Source: Ramlibacter monticola
GTDB taxonomy: Bacteria; Pseudomonadota; Gammaproteobacteria; Burkholderiales; Burkholderiaceae_C
DNA: 52,587 nucleotides
NCBI RefSeq assembly: GCF_016722785.1
Contig: NZ_JAEQNE010000012.1
Location: 57,501 to 110,087, forward strand
Direction: 5' to 3'
Shown here in pieces: positions 7,540-13,877 of this stretch. The number at the start of each line of letters is the position of its first letter. Position 1 is the stretch's first letter. Under the pieces are notes generated by a model. The model was not told the origin of the DNA and searched no databases. It was given only the letters and a program-made list of their open reading frames with translations. The translations under genes were made by a program, and so were the position numbers.

Positions 7540-9117
7540 TCAGATCACCCGGAACGCATGCGTGCCGTCGCGCCCGAGCTGCGCGACCAGGCCGTACTCC
7601 CAGTCGAGGTAGGCCTGCATGGCCGCGCGCGGCGCGTCCGTGCCTTCGTAGGGCCGGCGGTAGCGGTCGATGCGGGGCGAAGCCAGGCGCTGCTCGCCGC
7701 TTTCGAGCGGCAGGCCGGCGGCGCTCCACGCCTGGGTGCCTCCTTCCAGCACCCGCACTTCGGCCTGCGGGCGCAGTGCCGCCACTTCGGCCGCGACATG
7801 GCGCGCCAGCGCCGATGTGCCGCAGGTCAGCACATACCGCGAGGCGGGGCGGATCGCGTCGAGCGCCTGCGCCAGTTGCGAACGCAGCACAAACCAGGCG
7901 CCCGGGATGTGCCCGGCGACGTGCCGTGCACTGGGCGCGAAGTCCAGCACCGCCGTGCCCCCTTCGCGCATCCAGCCGGCGAGCTCCGGCGGCGAAACCG
8001 TGCGGTGGGCCGGGGCCTGCGGCACCGCCGCGGTGGCGGCGCCGCGCTCGCTGAAGGCCGCGGGGCTTGCCACGACCCAGGCCTCCCATCCCATCTGCCC
8101 CAGCCACGAGGCCGTCATGTTCGCGCGCACGCCGTCGTCGTCGACCAGCACGATGCGGGCGCCGCGCACCGGGGCGCTGTGGTCCGTCTCCTGCACCAGC
8201 TGCCCGCCCGGCACGTTGCGGAAGCCCGGAAGATGGCCTGCCTCGTATTCCTCCGGCGTGCGCACGTCGAAGCGGTAGATGGTGCGACCGGCCTCGGCGG
8301 CGAAGCGCGCGAGGTCGTCATCGCTCGCGGAGCGCACGCCGGCCTTCGCGGCGACGGCGCGCGCCCGCGCAGTGGCCTCCGCTCGCACCGCGGCATCGAT
8401 CGCGCCCGGCCGCCGGCTCGCGCCGCGATCCAGCTCCTGCCCGGCGAGGACCCAGCCGATCGTCCCGTTGCGCAGCGCCGCCACGGGGTTGGGAATGCCC
8501 GCGTTCACCAGCGACTGCGTGCCGATGATGCTGCGGGTGCGGCCCGCGCAGTTCACGACGATGCGCGTCGCCGGATCGGGGGCGATGGCGCGCGCCCGCA
8601 GCACGAGCTCCGCGCCCGGTACGCTGATGCCGCCCGGGATGCACATGGTCTGGTACTCCTCGAAGCGGCGCGCGTCGAGCACCACCACGTCGGCGCCGCT
8701 GCGCAGCAGCCGCAGCACCTCGGGCGCGGGCAGGGAGGGCGTTTGCCGCTCGTGCTCCACCAGTTCGCCGAAGGCCTTGCTCGGCACGTTGACGTCGATG
8801 AACAGTTCGCCGCCGGCCTCGCGCCAGCCCTGCAGACCGCCCGCGAGCAGGGAGACGCGCGTGTAGCCCAGCGCCACGAGCTTGCCGGCGGCGACAGCGG
8901 CCAGCCCTTCGCCGTTGTCGTACACCACCACCGGCGTGTCGAGGCGCGGGATGCGCGTCCAGGCATCGAGCTCGATGCCCGACAGCGGCAGGTTGGCCGC
9001 GAACAGCGGATGGCCGCGCGCGAACGGGTCTTCTTCGCGCACGTCCAGCAGGGCGATCTCGCGCTGCGCCAGCAGCGCGGCGCGGACTTCGTCAAAGGAC
9101 GTGAGAGGCAGTGGCAT
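7540..9117 (-). CDS. rhodanese-like protein with four tandem rhodanese domains
   Basis: 525 aa, cytosolic. Four consecutive rhodanese folds (about 1-110, 125-235, 270-370, 385-490) followed by a 35-aa tail. The active-site loops alternate: domain 1 has VVVYDNGEGL (Asp where the Cys belongs), domain 2 VVNCAGRTRS (Cys), domain 3 VLVDDDGVRA (Asp) and domain 4 VLTCGTSALA (Cys). Domains 2 and 4 could carry persulfide, while 1 and 3 look structural. Rhodaneses transfer sulfane sulfur; a four-domain version is probably a sulfur relay, but its donor and acceptor are unknown. The ATG at 9117 is used because the next upstream start adds only a short non-conserved extension. Confidence 0.85.
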   Translation of the reverse strand: MPLPLTSFDEVRAALLAQREIALLDVREEDPFARGHPLFAANLPLSGIELDAWTRIPRLDTPVVVYDNGEGLAAVAAGKLVALGYTRVSLLAGGLQGWREAGGELFIDVNVPSKAFGELVEHERQTPSLPAPEVLRLLRSGADVVVLDARRFEEYQTMCIPGGISVPGAELVLRARAIAPDPATRIVVNCAGRTRSIIGTQSLVNAGIPNPVAALRNGTIGWVLAGQELDRGASRRPGAIDAAVRAEATARARAVAAKAGVRSASDDDLARFAAEAGRTIYRFDVRTPEEYEAGHLPGFRNVPGGQLVQETDHSAPVRGARIVLVDDDGVRANMTASWLGQMGWEAWVVASPAAFSERGAATAAVPQAPAHRTVSPPELAGWMREGGTAVLDFAPSARHVAGHIPGAWFVLRSQLAQALDAIRPASRYVLTCGTSALARHVAAEVAALRPQAEVRVLEGGTQAWSAAGLPLESGEQRLASPRIDRYRRPYEGTDAPRAAMQAYLDWEYGLVAQLGRDGTHAFRVI

Positions 9118-9293
9118 GGCCGAAAGCATCCGCCATGCGCTGTCGTTGCGCAAGCAGGGCGGGGCGCGGCCCGGTCATCCGGCCCGCGAAGAGCCTGAGC
9201 TTATGCGGATAAGTTCGTGAAATCTCCGTCGTTTCCTTCGCGCCGTCGCGTGGACAGAATCGTCCCGACCGGAACACACCCTGAAGGAAAGCG

Positions 9294-9485
9294 ATGTCGA
9301 TCCCGAAGCCTGGCCGGCGCGGCCCGCAAGAGGACAAAGACCGGAGAACCACTCGCCGCAACCTGCTGCGGATCCTGGGCGCCACGGCCGCCGCGTGGGG
9401 CCTGGACGCACGGCCGCAAGCGCGCGCGGGTGCAATGGGTCGACTCGACTCGGTGTCCTGTTCGGTGAGTCGGCGGCAGCCGTAG
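9294..9485 (+). CDS. 63-aa orphan Tat-signal-like ORF
   Basis: Begins after a clear GAAGGAAAG ribosome-binding site. Residues 18-45 look like a twin-arginine signal: TRRNLLRILGATAAAWGL, then an A-R-A-G-A-type cleavage region. Only some 18 residues follow before the stop, so this is either a very small exported peptide or the remnant of a Tat substrate whose body has been lost. No downstream frame continues a recognisable protein. Confidence 0.4.
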   Translation: MSIPKPGRRGPQEDKDRRTTRRNLLRILGATAAAWGLDARPQARAGAMGRLDSVSCSVSRRQP

Positions 9486-9541
9486 CGGGCCATCGGGCTC
9501 GCGAGCCCGATGGCCGTGACCTTGCACGGCGGCAGGCTGCT

Positions 9542-9775
9542 TCAGGACTCGTCCATCAGCGACAGCGCTTCGATCGCGTGCTGCGCCTGTGCGATGGCGC
9601 CTGCGACCTTGCGCTTGTTCGGTGCGCGGTGGCTGCCGCCGACGGCAGCGAGCCTGTCGCGTCCGCGCAGCAACTCCTTCCCGCAGCGGGTGACCCAGAA
9701 ACGCCCGTGGTCGTCGGCCTCGATGCGGTATGTCAGTCGTTGCCCGGACTTGCGGGTGTATTCGACGGATTCCAT
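9542..9775 (-). CDS. small conserved-looking hypothetical protein (77 aa)
   Basis: 77 aa, basic and soluble: starts MESVEYTRKSGQRLTYRIEA and contains GRFWVTRCGKELLRGRD and a helical C-terminus (GAIAQAQHAIEALSLMDES). Short beta-strand pattern followed by one long helix; no known motif recognised. It lies downstream of the histidine kinase on the same strand, 161 nt away. An 18-bp perfect palindrome sits 35 nt before its ATG and may be its operator. Confidence 0.55.
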   Translation of the reverse strand: MESVEYTRKSGQRLTYRIEADDHGRFWVTRCGKELLRGRDRLAAVGGSHRAPNKRKVAGAIAQAQHAIEALSLMDES

Positions 9776-9809
9776 GGTCCCACTGTACGGCGCAGCGCGG
9801 CCTTTCGGC

Positions 9810-9827
9810 GTCGGCACAAGTGCCGAC
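9810..9827. promoter_or_regulatory. 18-bp palindrome upstream of the 77-aa gene
   Basis: GTCGGCAC-AA-GTGCCGAC, perfect 8-bp arms around AA. It sits between the kinase stop and the small-gene start. The shape is that of a dimeric repressor operator; no run of T follows, so it is not a terminator. Confidence 0.4.
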
Positions 9828-9936
9828 CGGCAGCGGTCCGGGGCGCCGTATGCCGGCTGGCGCTGCGCAATGCGCAGGGACAGCAGGTGGGCTTCGTCAG
9901 GATCTTGCAGCGCGCCGCACAAGCCGGTGCAAGCGA

Positions 9937-11061
9937 CTAGTGGTGCAGGGGAAGGCGGACGGTGAACACGCAGCCCGTCGCGGGCACATTCCGCACGGTC
10001 AGGGTGCCCCCGGCGGCCTCCACGGTCTTGCGGCACATGGACAGCCCGAGGCCCAGACCGGTGCGGTCCGCGTGGTGCTGGGAAAACGGCCGGAACATGA
10101 CCTCCGCGGCGTCGGGGGCGAGGCCTCCGCAGTGGTCCTCTACCTCGATGATGGCCGTATTGTCGGCGGCATACGCGTTCAGCGCGACCTCGGTATGAGC
10201 CCGGGTGAACTTGAAGGCGTTCTGCAGCAGGTTGACCACCGCGCCGAGGAGGAGCTCGCGGTCGCCCTCGATCTCGTGCTGGCGGTCCACGTTCCTCACC
10301 GTGAACGGACAGCCCCGCGCCTTGGCCTCCAGCAGTGCCGCGTTGCCGGCGTCGGCGATGAAGGCGGCGAGCGGGAACACTTCGCTGGCGTACTGCGGCC
10401 CCGCGGCAAGCCGCACCTCCTGCAGGGAGTGGTCGACCAGCGAGGTCAATGCGCCGAGGCTGCGCCTCAGGACACCGCCGGTCGCACCCGCGATCGGCAA
10501 CTGGCCGGTTTCGAGCGCGGCGAGCGCGAGCGTGGCGGTGTGCAGGGCATTGCGCAGTTCGTGGGCGAGGAAGCCGATCCGCTCGTTGCACTCGGAGGAG
10601 GAACGGCGCACCAGCGTCATGTCGCGCTGCGAGCTGAACTCCGTCACGGCATAGGCGATCGCATTGTCCAGGCAGCGGTTCAGCGTCCGGAACTCCTGCA
10701 CGCTGAACGGGGCATCCCGCTCCACGGCCAGGTCGGTGATCGCCTGGCACAGGTCGCCGTAGTCGTGCACGACCTGGTCCACGGTGTACCCGAGTTCGAG
10801 CAGCTGCTTTCCGTGCGCCGTGGCAGATACGCCGATTTCGGACGGCGGCCCCGGGTCGCCACCCGCCGGGCCGGAAATCCTCAGGCTGTCGGCGGCATGG
10901 CCTTCCTTTTCGGCCTGCAGCGTGTTCGTCAACTGCCCGAGGAAGAGCGGGACCCCTTGCTTCAACTGCTCGGGAGTGGCAGCACGGCGTGGGCGCTCGG
11001 CCACCTTGCCCTCGCAGCGCCGGATCAGTTCATCCCGATTGCGGTTCAGGAATTCATGCAT
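9937..11061 (-). CDS. soluble sensor histidine kinase, RsbRD-type N-domain
   Basis: 374 aa, no membrane segment. An all-helical N-domain (about 1-155) starts MHEFLNRNRDELIRRCEGKV. The kinase core has the H-box FLAHELRNALHTATLAL (phospho-His about residue 165), the N-box NLLQNAFKFT, a divergent D-box (VEDHCGGL) and the G2 loop GLGLGLSMCRK. The cytoplasmic sensing domain recalls RsbRD-like N-domains of stress-response kinases, a family-level inference. No response regulator lies next to it. Three 15-bp tandem repeats lie 104-148 nt before the start and may be its regulatory sites. Confidence 0.85.
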   Translation of the reverse strand: MHEFLNRNRDELIRRCEGKVAERPRRAATPEQLKQGVPLFLGQLTNTLQAEKEGHAADSLRISGPAGGDPGPPSEIGVSATAHGKQLLELGYTVDQVVHDYGDLCQAITDLAVERDAPFSVQEFRTLNRCLDNAIAYAVTEFSSQRDMTLVRRSSSECNERIGFLAHELRNALHTATLALAALETGQLPIAGATGGVLRRSLGALTSLVDHSLQEVRLAAGPQYASEVFPLAAFIADAGNAALLEAKARGCPFTVRNVDRQHEIEGDRELLLGAVVNLLQNAFKFTRAHTEVALNAYAADNTAIIEVEDHCGGLAPDAAEVMFRPFSQHHADRTGLGLGLSMCRKTVEAAGGTLTVRNVPATGCVFTVRLPLHH

Positions 11062-11164
11062 GGTGACAACCTCCGCTCACTGTGGTGAGCATGCTCTCCG
11101 CGTTCCCAGTATGGGCGTTTGCCGGAGCGCGTGCGGGTTCTTGACTTGCGCGACACGCGAAACG

Positions 11165-11209
11165 CGGCACAGCGGTACGCGGCACAGCGGTACGTGGCAC
11201 AGCGGCACG
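11165..11209. repeat. three 15-bp tandem repeats upstream of histidine kinase
   Basis: Unit CGGCACAGCGGTACG occurs exactly at 11165-11179 and 11180-11194, with a third copy (TGGCACAGCGGCACG, two changes) at 11195-11209. The array lies in the gap between the kinase start at 11061 and the small membrane-protein stop at 11258, where promoter elements of the kinase are expected. Confidence 0.7.
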
Positions 11210-11257
11210 GATGCGGACAACCGGCCGCAGCGCGTTGTTTGCTGGTGAACTTCCGCT

Positions 11258-11410
11258 TCAGCCAAACAGGTGCGCGATGCGGTTCCAGCCCGGCCAGATG
11301 GCCAGCCCCAATCCGAGGAAGATGATCAGGACCACGGCGGCACCGAACCAATGCTCGGGCGTCCATTGGCGCAGGGGGAGGGCACGGCCCGGAATGGGGT
11401 CTTCGTTCAT
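11258..11410 (-). CDS. 50-aa single-pass small membrane protein
   Basis: Short ORF: starts MNEDPIPGRALPLRQW, then one membrane helix (about residues 21-41, WFGAAVVLIIFLGLGLAIWP) and a short basic tail ending HLFG. Charge distribution and the Trp/Pro-flanked helix look like a real bitopic protein. There is no clear ribosome-binding site, and the function is unknown. It is in line with the kinase downstream, about 200 nt away. Confidence 0.45.
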   Translation of the reverse strand: MNEDPIPGRALPLRQWTPEHWFGAAVVLIIFLGLGLAIWPGWNRIAHLFG

Positions 11411-11447
11411 GATGTGAACGCGTTGGTGCCGAAGCTCGTGGCGGGCA

Positions 11448-11603
11448 TCAGGCGCTACCTTCCCACGCCTTCGTCAAGGCATCGACGCTGGGTCCTCCGA
11501 CCGCTTTCGCCAAGGTCGCCAGGCTTCGTTTCAGGACCGAGCCAGTCGAACCACACCGCTCGATCAGCTGCTGGCGGTGACAGGCGAGAAAGCCGGACAT
11601 CAT
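11448..11603 (-). CDS. 51-aa ORF resembling the N-terminus of the neighbouring histidine kinase
   Basis: Starts MMSGFLACHRQQLIERCGST. The FL-x-x-x-R-x-x-LI-x-RC pattern matches the kinase start at 11061 (FLNRNRDELIRRC), so it is probably a truncated paralogue or a free-standing N-domain fragment. GGGAG lies 7 nt before the first ATG. A 23-aa ORF ends on its start codon (TGATG arrangement), so the two could be translationally coupled. Confidence 0.4.
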   Translation of the reverse strand: MMSGFLACHRQQLIERCGSTGSVLKRSLATLAKAVGGPSVDALTKAWEGSA

Positions 11604-11671
11604 TGCGCACTCCCGGCCCCCGGGCGGGCAGCGGTGCGCCCGGCACATCGGATCTGGACGGGAATCGTCAT
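11600..11671 (-). CDS. 23-aa leader-like ORF
   Basis: MTIPVQIRCAGRTAARPGAG plus three residues, with AAGGAAG 4-5 nt before the ATG. The stop overlaps the start of the 51-aa ORF. The good ribosome-binding site is the only support; it could be a leader peptide or simply part of a decayed gene. Confidence 0.25.
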   Translation of the reverse strand: MTIPVQIRCAGRTAARPGAGSAQ

Positions 11672-11717
11672 GGCACTTCCTTCCCTTGGAATCCTACGGT
11701 GGACCGCAAGCGGGCCG

Positions 11718-11794
11718 GCGTCTGTGCGGTAGGAGACGAATGAGGCGCGCTCGAGCGGCAGCACGCAGTCGTCCGTACGCTGCCGCACAGACGC
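11718..11794. promoter_or_regulatory. 12-bp inverted repeat between divergent small genes
   Basis: GCGTCTGTGCGG at 11718-11729 is the exact reverse complement of 11783-11794. A smaller GCGGCAG/CTGCCGC pair is nested between the arms. It lies between the minus-strand ORF starting at 11671 and the plus-strand gene starting at 11844, a position suited to a shared operator or cruciform. Confidence 0.35.
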
Positions 11795-11843
11795 GGGTGC
11801 CGGCCCGGCCGAGAGTCGAAGCAACGAACCGGGAGAGCCTTTC

Positions 11844-11978
11844 ATGCCCAAGGGACAGCAACGCGGCAACAAGGAAGCGAAGAAGTCGAAGAAGACGCCG
11901 GCGCCACCGGCGCTCCCTGCGCAGTCCGCCGTGGCCGCGCACGCACCGGCGCGGGTCACGCGCTGGCCGAAGAAGTAG
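11844..11978 (+). CDS. 44-aa basic Lys/Ala/Pro-rich small protein
   Basis: MPKGQQRGNKEAKKSKKTPA, then an Ala/Pro stretch and the end R-W-P-K-K. GGGAGAG lies 7 nt upstream. It is strongly basic and disordered, with no membrane segment. I recall similar MPKGQ-RGNKEAKKPKK starts annotated as hypothetical in other Burkholderiales, but cannot check. It could bind nucleic acid; function unknown. Confidence 0.6.
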   Translation: MPKGQQRGNKEAKKSKKTPAPPALPAQSAVAAHAPARVTRWPKK

Positions 11979-12005
11979 CAGGGCCCCCTCTCGAAAGAAC
12001 GGGCG

Positions 12006-12308
12006 ATGCTCAGCGCGAATCAACTGAACGACGCCGGCTTCTACTGGTACCTGGACGCGATCGGCTCGCCGCCGCAGGTGGTGGAGGTGGGCGGTGACGA
12101 CCGGCTGACGGTGCGCTTCACCGGCCGTGCCGGCGAGGGCGCACTGGTGGACCTGGCAGGATCCTTCGTCGGCCCGCTGCGCCCGCCCGGTGCGCACCAG
12201 ACCCTCAGCGACGCCGAACAGGAGGCCGTGCAGGCGGCGGTGCAGTCCCGCACGCGCGCTCGCGGACCGGCCGATCCGCCGGACGCGGGCGAGGGCCATC
12301 CCAGCTGA
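12006..12308 (+). CDS. 100-aa hypothetical protein
   Basis: Starts MLSANQLNDAGFYWYLDAIG. A short beta-rich domain covers residues 10-60 (QVVEVGGDDRLTVRFTGRAG, then VDLAGSFVGPL), followed by a helical, charged C-terminus. No known family recognised. Codon use matches the genome (strong G/C at third positions), which supports coding. It follows the 44-aa gene by 27 nt, so the two probably form a small operon. Confidence 0.6.
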   Translation: MLSANQLNDAGFYWYLDAIGSPPQVVEVGGDDRLTVRFTGRAGEGALVDLAGSFVGPLRPPGAHQTLSDAEQEAVQAAVQSRTRARGPADPPDAGEGHPS

Positions 12309-12389
12309 CGTTTCTTCGATCCCGTGTCGCGCGCCGTGAGGCGCGCGCAGGGAGTTTCGATGGGAGGAGGTCGGCCGAAGGGGGGAGCC

Positions 12390-12791
12390 TCAGGAGGTTC
12401 CTTCCTGGTGACTGCGCGCGTAGCGCACGGCGTCCGCCAGCAAGTCGTAGCGGAAGCTGCGGAAGTGGAATGCGCCCGCTTCGAACGCGATGCCGAGCGC
12501 GGCCATGAGTGCCCGGTCTCCCTCGGTGGGTACCGCGACGGCCCTGGCTCGCCGGGGCGGCCCGCCGGCATCTTCCTGCCCGGGGCGGGAGCGCAGCAGG
12601 CTCGCGTACGCGACGGCGTCTTCCAGCCGATCGTAGTGGTAGTCGTGGAAGCCGTAGTCGACCCCGTCGTACCCGATGCCGAACTGCTCCATCAGGCGCT
12701 CGCGCGCAGGTCGTTGGTCGGCCAGGTGTCCCCCTCCGGACGTGAATGCGCCTTCGGCGGCGGCGTTGCCAGGCTTGTCTTGCGTGTTCAT
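12390..12791 (-). CDS. 133-aa protein with internal duplicated motif
   Basis: The ATG at 12791 has a near-perfect GGAGGT ribosome-binding site. A disordered 25-aa N-terminus is followed by two related segments of about 35 residues: LMEQFGIGYDGVDYGFHDYH...DRLEDAVAYASLLR (about 37-72) and LMAALGIAFEAGAFHFRSFR...LLADAVRYARSH (about 95-129), joined by a basic Pro-rich linker. Each reads as a short beta-hairpin plus a helix with the signature D-A-V-x-Y-A. I recognise no family. Cytosolic; function unknown. Confidence 0.65.
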   Translation of the reverse strand: MNTQDKPGNAAAEGAFTSGGGHLADQRPARERLMEQFGIGYDGVDYGFHDYHYDRLEDAVAYASLLRSRPGQEDAGGPPRRARAVAVPTEGDRALMAALGIAFEAGAFHFRSFRYDLLADAVRYARSHQEGTS

Positions 12792-12934
12792 GGTGCTTAC
12801 CTCCGATGCGGCCGATGCTGGCGCCAGGCAGGCAACCACGTTGCGCTCGCAGTCGCCTCGTGTCTGTACGGGAGCGAACGGACGGTGCGCGGGGCGCACT
12901 ACGGAGCAGCGCATCGCGTTCGTGCGGTGGCGTA

Positions 12935-12962
12935 CCGACAGGACCGCACCGGCGTCCTACTG
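12935..12962 (+). promoter_or_regulatory. candidate promoter with CCGACA / CTAC elements
   Basis: CCGACA at 12935-12940, then 16 nt, then CTACTG (12957-12962), about 30-60 nt before the ORFs leading into the Crp-type gene. CCGACA and a C-preceded CTA box recur at three other places in this window. This would be a -35/-10 pair of the sigma-S-like type, by inference only. Confidence 0.35.
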
Positions 12963-13024
12963 TGGTCGTCCAGAACAGACCCGGGGGGACGCCATGCCGA
13001 TCGACTTCCTCGAGAAGCACCGCG

Positions 13025-13837
13025 ATGAGCCCGTCGCCCCGGTGCGACGCCGAGGCCACGGAGCGGCCGCGACACCGAGGCCACGGAGCGGCCGCGACAC
13101 GCAAGGAGAACGTCCTGAATGCTCCGCGTGACGCACCCGGCGCGGCGAACGGCCTGCTGGCCGCGCTGCCGGTCGAGGATCGCGCCCGGTTCCTGGCGGG
13201 CTGCCAGAAGGTCCAGCTGCAGATGGACCAGGTGCTGGCCTCTCCCGGCGAGCCCATGGCCCACGCCTGGTTCCCGACCTCAGCCGTGCTGTCCCTCGCC
13301 ATCGCGCCGCCGGAGACGCGCCAGTGGCTCGAGGTGGCCCTGGTGGGTTCCGAAGGCATGGTCGGCCTGCCGCTGCTGCTGGGGGTGCGCGCCTCGACGA
13401 TGCGTGTCACGGTGTTGCGTGCAGGCGCGGCGCTGTGCATCGGCGCCGCGCCGCTGCGGCGGCAGTTGCTCGCCAGCCGGCCGCTGCGCACCAGGCTGCA
13501 GCGTTACGTCCTGGTCGTGCTCACGCAGATGGCGCGGGCAGCCCTGTGCACGCGCTATCACAAGGTGGACGAGCGCCTCGCACGCTGGCTGTTGATGGCG
13601 CAGGACCGCGCCCCCCGCCAGGACCTGCATGCGACCCATGAATCCCTCTCCGCCAGCCTGGGGGTGCGGCGCGCCGGCGTCACCCGCGCGGCGGCCGGCC
13701 TGCAGGAACGCAGGCTGATCGCCTATCACCGCGGCGTGGTGACACTGCTGGACCGGCGCGCGCTGAAGCGTGCCGCCTGCTCCTGTTATGCGTCCGACCG
13801 TGCGTCCTATGCGGCGCTGATGCGGTCGCACCGGTGA
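13025..13837 (+). CDS. Crp/Fnr-type transcriptional regulator
   Basis: Up to 270 aa. A cNMP-binding-like beta-roll (about 45-170; WFPTSAVLSLAIAP, then VGSEGMVGLPLLLG) leads to a long dimer helix and a winged-helix domain with THESLSASLGVRRAGVTRAA as recognition region. Several usual cAMP-contact residues and the Fnr cysteines are not seen, so the effector is unknown. The start is unclear: the ATG at 13025 opens the frame, but the best ribosome-binding site, AAGGAG at 13103-13108, precedes a CTG at 13114. A 25-bp tandem duplication lies between, and removing one copy would instead join this frame to the ATG at 12994. Confidence 0.8.
   Translation: MSPSPRCDAEATERPRHRGHGAAATRKENVLNAPRDAPGAANGLLAALPVEDRARFLAGCQKVQLQMDQVLASPGEPMAHAWFPTSAVLSLAIAPPETRQWLEVALVGSEGMVGLPLLLGVRASTMRVTVLRAGAALCIGAAPLRRQLLASRPLRTRLQRYVLVVLTQMARAALCTRYHKVDERLARWLLMAQDRAPRQDLHATHESLSASLGVRRAGVTRAAAGLQERRLIAYHRGVVTLLDRRALKRAACSCYASDRASYAALMRSHR
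13051..13100. repeat. exact 25-bp tandem duplication
   Basis: 13051-13075 and 13076-13100 are identical (unit begins CGAGGCCACGGAGCGG). Because 25 is not a multiple of three, the duplication shifts the frame: the ATG at 12994 (MPIDFLEKHRDEPVAPVRRR) now ends after 45 codons. With one unit removed it would read straight into the Crp-type regulator. Confidence 0.9.
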
Positions 13838-13877
13838 GCGGGCGCGGCTCCGTAGGCCTGCGCACAAAGCCGACGGG

